Source: Nitrosomonas eutropha (GTDB taxonomy: Bacteria; Pseudomonadota; Gammaproteobacteria; Burkholderiales; Nitrosomonadaceae). Taken from it: a stretch of DNA of 64,000 nucleotides. The notes under the pieces are model-generated. The model saw only the letters and a list, made by a program, of their open reading frames with translations, made no database searches and was not told where the DNA came from. The stretch spans positions 164,955 to 228,954 of the forward strand of contig NZ_FPBL01000003.1 of the NCBI RefSeq assembly GCF_900116685.1, in the 5' to 3' direction. A program made the translations under genes and the position numbers. Of this stretch, positions 58,357-64,000 are shown one piece after another; the stretch's first letter is position 1; each line of letters begins with the position of its first letter.

Positions 58357-58369
58357 ATTTCACCTCTTA

Positions 58370-58972
58370 TTACCATCTTTTACTCTTGTCAGTGCCTAAC
58401 AAAGGACGCAGTTTGTCAGCCACCGCCTCACGTGCCCTGAATATCCGGGATCGTACTGTACCAATTGGACAATTCATAATATCGGCAATCTCTTCATAGC
58501 TTAATCCTTCAATCTCCCTGAGAGTAATCGCCGTTCGTAATTCTTCGGGCAAAGCTTCTAGTGCCTGATTTACGGTTTGGGCAACCTGTTTTCCCATAAG
58601 TTCACTTTCAGGCGTATTCACTTCCCGAAGCTGATCAGCTCCTTCGAAATTCTCCGCGTCTTCAGCATCAAATCCAGTAATGGTTACGGGCTGCTTACGG
58701 CCTTGTGATACCAGAAAATTCTTGGCTGTATTAACTCCAATTCGATACAACCAAGTATAAAAGGCACTATCACCGCGAAACGAAGCTAATGCCCGATAGG
58801 CCTTAATAAAGGTTTCCTGAGTAATATCTTCTACTTCAGCTGGATCCCGAACAAATCGGGACAGCAAGCGCGCGAGTCGTCGCTGATATTTAATAACCAG
58901 CAGATCAAAGGCACGTTTATCGCCTTGCTGTACCCGTTCTACCAACTGTTGATCGATTTCACGATCACTCAT
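58370..58972 (-). CDS. rpoE: RNA polymerase sigma-E factor
   Basis: A 200-residue ECF sigma factor. Region 2 has FDLLVIKYQRRLARLLSRFV and DITQETFIKAYRAL. Region 4 has REIEGLSYEEIADIMNCPIG and TVRSRIFRARE. It is the classical RpoE of envelope stress, encoded with its anti-sigma factor and a DegP-type protease. The 207 bp upstream did not show a clear sigma-E promoter (GAACTT, then TCTGA), though such autoregulation is expected. Confidence 0.95.
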   Translation of the reverse strand: MSDREIDQQLVERVQQGDKRAFDLLVIKYQRRLARLLSRFVRDPAEVEDITQETFIKAYRALASFRGDSAFYTWLYRIGVNTAKNFLVSQGRKQPVTITGFDAEDAENFEGADQLREVNTPESELMGKQVAQTVNQALEALPEELRTAITLREIEGLSYEEIADIMNCPIGTVRSRIFRAREAVADKLRPLLGTDKSKRW

Positions 58973-59179
58973 TTTTCTTGGCTACCGGGATAAGAAAAAT
59001 GTAAATTAACTCTATTTATCAATTCGTAACCTTCTGTTCCGGTTTTATTTTTGACTTTCAATAAATTATAAAATTAGTGTGAAGTTTTTATATAGCTGAG
59101 GGTATTTCTTCTTCGGCCTGATCCAAAATAATCATTTAGCATAAATTCGGTCATATTTACTGCAAAGGCTGGATTAATC

Positions 59180-60031
59180 TTATGAATCTGCAGTATTAGT
59201 CAACTCAGGTTTAATACGTTCCACTTTTAACAAATGCAAACGACGACTATCCGCTCTCATAACGGTGAAACTGAAATCTCCTATGACAATTAATTCCCCG
59301 TTCTCAGGAAGCCTGCCAAATTTGCCAATAACAAGACCGCCAATCGTATCAAAGTCTTTATCACTGAATGATGCACCCAAAGTTTCATTAAAACTTGATA
59401 TTTCTGCAATTGCCTTGACACGGTAATGACCGTCCGTATCCGCAACAATGTATGCGTCATCCTCGTCAAAGTCATATTCGTCCTCAATATCTCCAACAAT
59501 CTGCTCCAACACATCTTCAATCGTAACAAGCCCAGCCACACCGCCATATTCATCGACGACAATAGCAATATGGTTACGATTGCTGCGAAAATCCTTGAGA
59601 AGAATATTAAGTCTTTTAGATTCTGGTATATATACCACCGAGCGCAGTATATCCCGTATGTTGAATGCTTCTCTGCTTGAGTAATAGCGTAATAAATCCT
59701 TTGCCAGTAAAACACCAATAACCTGGTCTTTGCTCCCATCCGTAACAGGAAATCGTGAATGGGCAGTCTCAATCACAAATGGAATAACCTCATCAGGTTT
59801 TTCGTTGATATCAATCGTATCCATTTGCGAACGAGGAACCATAACATCACGAACTTGCATTTCCGAGACTTGCATCACTCCTTCAATCATAGCCAGCGCA
59901 TCCGCATCGAGCAGATTACGCTCATAAGCTGAATGCAGTAAAGCAATCAACTGTTCACGATCTTCCGGTTTGCGTGAAAGTAATGTACTGATATGCTCAA
60001 GCCAACCAGCTTTGGAGGAGGTTTCGTTCAT
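59180..60031 (-). CDS. corC: CorC/YbeX-type CBS-domain protein
   Basis: A 283-residue cytoplasmic protein. Two CBS domains lie at about residues 70-195 (VMVPRSQMDTIDINEKPDEV and DKDQVIGVLLAKDLLRY-like segments), followed by the CorC_HlyC C-terminal domain at 205-280. There is no DUF21 membrane domain. It is linked to magnesium and cobalt handling and, in recent work on YbeX, to ribosome metabolism. It lies 50 bp after ybeY in the miaB-ybeZ-ybeY-corC order known from E. coli. Confidence 0.93.
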   Translation of the reverse strand: MNETSSKAGWLEHISTLLSRKPEDREQLIALLHSAYERNLLDADALAMIEGVMQVSEMQVRDVMVPRSQMDTIDINEKPDEVIPFVIETAHSRFPVTDGSKDQVIGVLLAKDLLRYYSSREAFNIRDILRSVVYIPESKRLNILLKDFRSNRNHIAIVVDEYGGVAGLVTIEDVLEQIVGDIEDEYDFDEDDAYIVADTDGHYRVKAIAEISSFNETLGASFSDKDFDTIGGLVIGKFGRLPENGELIVIGDFSFTVMRADSRRLHLLKVERIKPELTNTADS

Positions 60032-60081
60032 GAAATGTATATATCGGGAATAAAAAAATTGTCTGGTCCGCTTATATCATT

Positions 60082-60576
60082 TCACTGCTGAATGACATAA
60101 GGGTCAGGATAATTGAGCCTGGTGATAATCTTTGTTTCGAGAGATTCCATAACAACGGCATCTTTGTCGCTGATATGATCATATCCCTGCAAATGTAAAA
60201 CGCCATGGACAGTAAGATGCGCATAGTGTGCTACCAGATCTTTACTTTGCTGTTCTGCCTCTCTGAAAATTACAGGGGCGCACAGCACGATATCACCAAG
60301 AAGTGGAACATCATCACTATACACAAACGTCAATACGTTAGTTGCAGAGTCCTTACCACGAAACTTGCGATTAAGCACTTCACCTTCCTGCATACCAACG
60401 ATACGAATAACAATTTCGGCCGGCTTATTTAACGCAGCCGTGGCCCATTTACGAAACAGTTGCCTGCCCGGGATATTAGTTTTATCTACCGCAAACTGCA
60501 CCGTCAATTTAAGCGTCTTCCCACAACTAGAAAATTCATTGAGGTTCTTTATCAGAGACATATTTTTCGTAGGCAT
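60082..60576 (-). CDS. ybeY: Endoribonuclease YbeY
   Basis: A metalloprotein with the zinc signature HGVLHLQGYDH. It matures the 16S rRNA 3' end and takes part in ribosome quality control. The frame from ATG 60576 gives 164 residues but overlaps ybeZ by 41 bp without a ribosome site. ATG 60561 is also in frame. A TTG at 60507 lies 29 bp after the ybeZ stop with GGGAAG upstream and would start LTVQFAVDKT, close to the usual family start. The true start is therefore uncertain. Confidence 0.92.
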   Translation of the reverse strand: MPTKNMSLIKNLNEFSSCGKTLKLTVQFAVDKTNIPGRQLFRKWATAALNKPAEIVIRIVGMQEGEVLNRKFRGKDSATNVLTFVYSDDVPLLGDIVLCAPVIFREAEQQSKDLVAHYAHLTVHGVLHLQGYDHISDKDAVVMESLETKIITRLNYPDPYVIQQ

Positions 60577-61561
60577 CCACTATACGTTGAACCAGTGGAT
60601 GCCGAACTACATCGTCAGTTTTAAAATGTGTAAACGCTATTCCACTTACTCTTTTTAGTACTTGTTCAGCTTCAACCAAACCACTCTTCTGATGCTTGGG
60701 CAAATCTATTTGTGTTATATCTCCTGTAATTACCGCTTTAGAGCCAAAACCGATACGCGTCAAAAACATTTTCATCTGTTCAGGAGTTGTATTTTGCGCC
60801 TCGTCCAAAATAATGAATGATTGATTGAGAGTGCGGCCACGCATGAAAGCTAGTGGTGCAATTTCAATAGTACTTTTTTCGAAATATCTGTTAACTTTTT
60901 CAAACCCCATTAAGTCATACAAAGCATCATAAAGTGGCCGTAAATAGGGATCCACCTTCTGTACCATATCTCCTGGCAAAAACCCTAATCTTTCTCCCGC
61001 CTCTACGGCTGGGCGCACTAGAATAATTCGGCCAACCAGCTCCCGCTCCAATGCATCCACCGCACAGGCAACAGCAAGATAGGTCTTCCCCGTGCCCGCT
61101 GGCCCAATACCAAAAGTAACATCATGCTCTCTAATTTGATAAAGATAATCCGTCTGTCGAACAGTACGGCCTTGAATATTGCCGCGACGAGTTAGAAGTT
61201 GCAAAGGTGTCGAGTTGAGCTTTTCTGCAACTCTGTCTGGATTCATAGTAATAGATGGGGAAGCAGTATTTCTGATTTCTACTAATCCTAGCTGTATCTG
61301 CTCAATATCGAGATAATTATCCGATTCTTCATAGAATTTTTTCAATGCCGAGACTGCAAGATTGGTTTGACTTATAGGACCATGAAGTCTGAAGTGGGCG
61401 CCTCTGCGTGAAATGATCACATCAAAGGCGGATTCAATCTGTTTGAGATTTTCATCTAATACCCCGCAAAGGTTGATCAAGCGTTCATTATTTGTGGATG
61501 AAAACGTCAATTCAACAGATTCAGGTTTCGATTCTACCGAAAACGTCATCGCAGCGTTCAA
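60536..61561 (-). CDS. ybeZ: PhoH-like ATPase YbeZ
   Basis: A 341-residue protein. An N-terminal KH-like region (about 20-105) precedes the PhoH domain with Walker A GPAGTGKTYLA near residue 157 and Walker B FIILDEAQNTTPEQ. It probably works with YbeY in RNA metabolism, perhaps as an RNA helicase. It follows miaB by 49 bp. Confidence 0.94.
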   Translation of the reverse strand: MNAAMTFSVESKPESVELTFSSTNNERLINLCGVLDENLKQIESAFDVIISRRGAHFRLHGPISQTNLAVSALKKFYEESDNYLDIEQIQLGLVEIRNTASPSITMNPDRVAEKLNSTPLQLLTRRGNIQGRTVRQTDYLYQIREHDVTFGIGPAGTGKTYLAVACAVDALERELVGRIILVRPAVEAGERLGFLPGDMVQKVDPYLRPLYDALYDLMGFEKVNRYFEKSTIEIAPLAFMRGRTLNQSFIILDEAQNTTPEQMKMFLTRIGFGSKAVITGDITQIDLPKHQKSGLVEAEQVLKRVSGIAFTHFKTDDVVRHPLVQRIVDAYEKYVSDKEPQ

Positions 61562-61610
61562 ACTCTAGCTGTAATCAAGCTGAGCAACAAATTGGCCATA
61601 ACAAAACTGT

Positions 61611-62942
61611 TCATTGCATATCAGAAATTTCACCGCGTAACGTATGCGATGAGACTGCTGTTATCTTGATATCAACAAAGCCTCCCACCAAACCAGCGTG
61701 CCCAGCAAAATTGACTACCCGGTTATTGTCCGTTCTTCCACAAAATTCATTTGGATCTTTTTTTGATGGGCCCTCTACCAAAACACGCTGGATAGTATTA
61801 ACCATACTCTGACTGATCGTTTGCGCATTGAGCTGTATTTTTTCCTGCAACTGATGCAGCCTGGCTAGTTTTACCCGATAGGGCATGTCATCCGGTAAAT
61901 CTGAGGCAGGTGTTCCTGGACGCGGGCTATAAATAAAACTAAAAGATTCATCAAATTTCACATCATCAATCAGTTTCATCGTCTCTTCAAAATCAGCATC
62001 CGTTTCTCCCGGAAATCCGACAATAAAATCCGATGATATTGATATATTTGGACGAAGCGTACGTAATTTACGAATAATAGATTTATACTCAATTATTGTA
62101 TAACCTCGTTTCATCGCAGCCAGAACCCTGTCTGATCCGGATTGTACGGGCAAGTGCACATGACCAACCAACTTCGGTAATCGCTGATACACTTCAATCA
62201 ATCGGGCTGTAAATTCTCTCGGATGGGAAGTTGTATACCGGATACGCACCAAGCCTGGAATTTCATGAATATAATCCAGTAGCGTAGCAAAATCTATATC
62301 CTCTTCTCCGCTTGTCTTATCGTAATAAGCATTCACATTTTGTCCGAGCAGAGTAACTTCCTTGACCCCTTGAATCACAAGCCCGGCCACTTCGGTCAGA
62401 ACATCATCCAACGGCCTAGAAACTTCCTCTCCCCGGGTATAAGGAACAACACAAAAGCTGCAGTACTTACTGCATCCTTCCATAATTGATACAAAAGCAG
62501 TTGCTCCTGTTGTGCGGGCAGGTGGTAAACGATCAAATTTTTCTATTTCTGGAAAGGTAATGTCAACCTGTGACTGGCCTGTACGCCTGCGAGCATCAAT
62601 CAACTCGGGCAATCTGTGTAATGTTTGCGGACCAAATACCAGATCTACAAATGGAGCACGCCTGACTATCTCCGAACCTTCCTGGCTGGCCACACATCCG
62701 CCAACACCAATCAACAAATCAGGCTTGTTATTTTTAAGGTGCCGTACGCGCCCCAGATCATGAAAAACTTTTTCCTGCGCTTTTTCGCGAACTGAGCAAG
62801 TATTAAACAGAATTAAATCGGCTTCTTCAGGTATTTCAGTCAGCTCCATACTCTTTTCCGATAAAAGAATATCAGCCATTTTGGCTGAATCGTATTCATT
62901 CATCTGGCAGCCAAATGTTTTGATATAAAGCTTACTACTCAT
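61611..62942 (-). CDS. miaB: tRNA-2-methylthio-N6-dimethylallyladenosine synthase
   Basis: A 443-residue radical-SAM methylthiotransferase. The N-terminal UPF0004 domain starts [16 protein letters not shown] and has Cys ligands of the auxiliary cluster ([18 protein letters not shown]). The radical-SAM motif is [17 protein letters not shown]. The TRAM domain is at the C-terminus. It adds the ms2 group at A37 of tRNAs. The frame is open to 62987; ATG 62942 has AAGGA 5 bp upstream and gives the family start. Confidence 0.96.
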   Translation of the reverse strand: MSSKLYIKTFGCQMNEYDSAKMADILLSEKSMELTEIPEEADLILFNTCSVREKAQEKVFHDLGRVRHLKNNKPDLLIGVGGCVASQEGSEIVRRAPFVDLVFGPQTLHRLPELIDARRRTGQSQVDITFPEIEKFDRLPPARTTGATAFVSIMEGCSKYCSFCVVPYTRGEEVSRPLDDVLTEVAGLVIQGVKEVTLLGQNVNAYYDKTSGEEDIDFATLLDYIHEIPGLVRIRYTTSHPREFTARLIEVYQRLPKLVGHVHLPVQSGSDRVLAAMKRGYTIIEYKSIIRKLRTLRPNISISSDFIVGFPGETDADFEETMKLIDDVKFDESFSFIYSPRPGTPASDLPDDMPYRVKLARLHQLQEKIQLNAQTISQSMVNTIQRVLVEGPSKKDPNEFCGRTDNNRVVNFAGHAGLVGGFVDIKITAVSSHTLRGEISDMQ

Positions 62943-63117
62943 TGTATTCCTTACCACCAACCTAAATAAAGCACTCACCGCAAGCAACGGGACATTACTG
63001 TGCTCAGCCCACCGATCTTAACCAGCCAACAGCCCCAAAGAGCTGGCAATCGAACTCGCAAAGATTAACAAGTTAACAAACCTGCATATCTTTATTTAAC
63101 AGAAAACCAAAGCAACA

Positions 63118-63171
63118 CTGCAAGCTACATCTCGTATCCTGATTCAGCTTCAGGGAGAATGTAGCTTGCAG
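63118..63171 (-). terminator. Stem-loop after the hao-type cluster
   Basis: CTGCAAGCTACAT and ATGTAGCTTGCAG: perfect 13 bp arms with a 28 nt loop, 30 bp after the cycB stop. A T-rich stretch (TGTTGCTTTGGTTTTC) follows on the minus strand. Probable terminator of the cytochrome operon. Confidence 0.65.
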
Positions 63172-63201
63172 CTCTATACACCTCAATCTGACGTAAACTA
63201 C

Positions 63202-63906
63202 TTACTCATCATCGCTATCGTCATCATGATTGCTAGAGGAAGCGGAGTCGCTGTCGTCAGTTGTTTCAGTTTCTTCAATTTCCACCTCGACTTCTTCTTC
63301 ATCCTCATCGTCAGCATCATCGCCATCGTCACCCTCTTCCGGCTTCAATACCAGCTTGCCCGCAGCAAGACTTGCATTCAAATCCGTCATCGGCGCTTCT
63401 TCATGTACCAGATTTTGATGACAATCTATACAGGTCGCCCCTTCAGTTTCCATTTTCTTATGTTCCGCCTGAGCGCTTTCTCCCGGAGGAGCTGGTTTTA
63501 CGTGACAGGTACGGCAGGTGATGCTATCCCATTTCTTGAGGTTCATCCGGGCATCATGTGCCATTTCCCCTCTTCTTTCATTGAACTTCTCCAGGGTGGA
63601 ATAGTCATTGACCATCTCCAGCCAAAGTTCTCTGGCGCCATCAACTGCGTGAGTCATTACTGCCAGATGGAAATTTTCTATTCCTTGTGGAATATGACAG
63701 TCTTTACAAGTTGGATTAATTCCCAGCGCACCATAGTGGGTGGATTGCTTCAGTTCAGCTTGCGGATAACTCATGGAGTGACAGCTGGTACAAAATTCTT
63801 CGGTTGATAATGCAGCTTCTCCACCAAAAACCACAGCCACCAATACTATCCCCAGCAGGGCTCCTGTCAATAAAGTACCAATTGATCCTTTTTGCAGTCT
63901 AGTCAT
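63202..63906 (-). CDS. cycB: Tetraheme cytochrome cM552 (NapC/NirT family)
   Basis: A 234-residue membrane-anchored cytochrome. One N-terminal helix (residues 8-28) anchors it. Four CxxCH motifs bind heme c: Cys39-His43, Cys67-His71, Cys131-His135 and Cys159-His163. It is proposed to pass electrons from cytochrome c554 to ubiquinone during hydroxylamine oxidation. The C-terminus (about 188-234) is a long acidic and Ser-rich tail. It starts 2 bp after the cycA stop, so the two are translationally coupled. Confidence 0.95.
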   Translation of the reverse strand: MTRLQKGSIGTLLTGALLGIVLVAVVFGGEAALSTEEFCTSCHSMSYPQAELKQSTHYGALGINPTCKDCHIPQGIENFHLAVMTHAVDGARELWLEMVNDYSTLEKFNERRGEMAHDARMNLKKWDSITCRTCHVKPAPPGESAQAEHKKMETEGATCIDCHQNLVHEEAPMTDLNASLAAGKLVLKPEEGDDGDDADDEDEEEVEVEIEETETTDDSDSASSSNHDDDSDDE

Positions 63907-63908
63907 CT

Positions 63909-64000
63909 CTATTTTCCTTTTTTGGCAGTTTTAGCGCTGGCCTGGAATTCGTCATGGAGCTTGAATTTAGGCTCTCCGTCAAATACGCCATCCAGTTTGT
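63909..64000 (-). CDS. cycA: Cytochrome c554, 3' end only
   Basis: The last 29 codons and stop. The visible C-terminus (KLDGVFDGEPKFKLHDEF, then QASAKTAKKGK) closely matches the end of Nitrosomonas europaea cytochrome c554 as I remember it. The full protein is a periplasmic tetraheme electron acceptor from hydroxylamine oxidoreductase. The rest lies beyond the window. Confidence 0.9.
   Translation of the reverse strand, partial: KLDGVFDGEPKFKLHDEFQASAKTAKKGK

Noticed and set aside
63166..63807. 213-codon plus-strand frame antisense to cycB
   Set aside because: The opposite strand encodes four heme motifs in the correct spacing; the antisense frame is a shadow.

Overview
The window comes from a betaproteobacterial ammonia oxidiser, almost certainly Nitrosomonas. 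The last bases hold the 3' end of the tetraheme cytochrome c554 gene (cycA), directly followed by the membrane tetraheme cytochrome cM552 gene (cycB). These are the distal genes of the hydroxylamine oxidoreductase (hao) cluster and the genus signature. The gene orders lepA-lepB-DUF4845-rnc-era-pdxJ-acpS-nagZ and miaB-ybeZ-ybeY-corC are also typical of Betaproteobacteria.

Region 1 (1-13.2 kb, all minus strand) is an exosortase A (XrtA/EpsH1) exopolysaccharide locus. In transcription order it encodes an outer-membrane polysaccharide export lipoprotein, a chain-length determinant, a tyrosine autokinase, an outer-membrane beta-barrel protein, an ExeA-like ATPase, a polysaccharide deacetylase, a FemAB-like protein, a glycosyltransferase, exosortase A fused to an EpsI domain, a second glycosyltransferase and an asparagine synthase (cut by the window edge). 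A second part of the same system lies at 30.9-37.3 kb on the plus strand: a trypsin-like protease, the initiating sugar-phosphate transferase (EpsB type), the histidine kinase PrsK and an ABC exporter. The usual partner regulator PrsR is not next to PrsK, and no PEP-CTERM substrate protein is visible here.

Region 2 (13.7-21.2 kb) holds housekeeping genes: ettA, rhlE, murI, a tandem universal stress protein, radA and tRNA-Ser(CGA). A 59-codon gene at 13680-13859 is newly called from the sequence.

Region 3 (21.19-29.10 kb) is a compact 7.9 kb integrative element in the 3' end of tRNA-Ser. It carries a P4-type integrase, two AlpA-like regulators, several small proteins of unknown function, a P4-alpha-like primase-helicase (Toprim plus DUF927) and a zinc-ribbon protein. 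It has no capsid, conjugation or recognisable cargo genes. Its most striking feature is a pair of 90 bp blocks in inverted orientation, 1.76 kb apart, built from 9 bp iteron-like units. They lie inside the coding sequences on either side of the helicase domain. The units are conserved while the spacers and even the reading frame differ, which suggests a bipartite replication origin resembling P4 ori/crr.

Region 4 (29.1-46.5 kb) contains sdaA, tRNA-Val(CAC), the second exopolysaccharide locus, a 143 bp MITE-like inverted-repeat element, a heavy-metal RND efflux operon (czcCBA type), a membrane protein of unknown function, and a glycerophosphodiesterase next to a short GlpD-like dehydrogenase.

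Region 5 (46.5-64 kb, minus strand) is housekeeping: lpdA, nagZ, acpS, pdxJ, era, rnc, lepB, lepA, then an envelope-stress block (rpoE, anti-sigma factor, DegP/MucD-type protease, glutaredoxin-like protein), then corC, ybeY, ybeZ, miaB, and finally cycB and the end of cycA.
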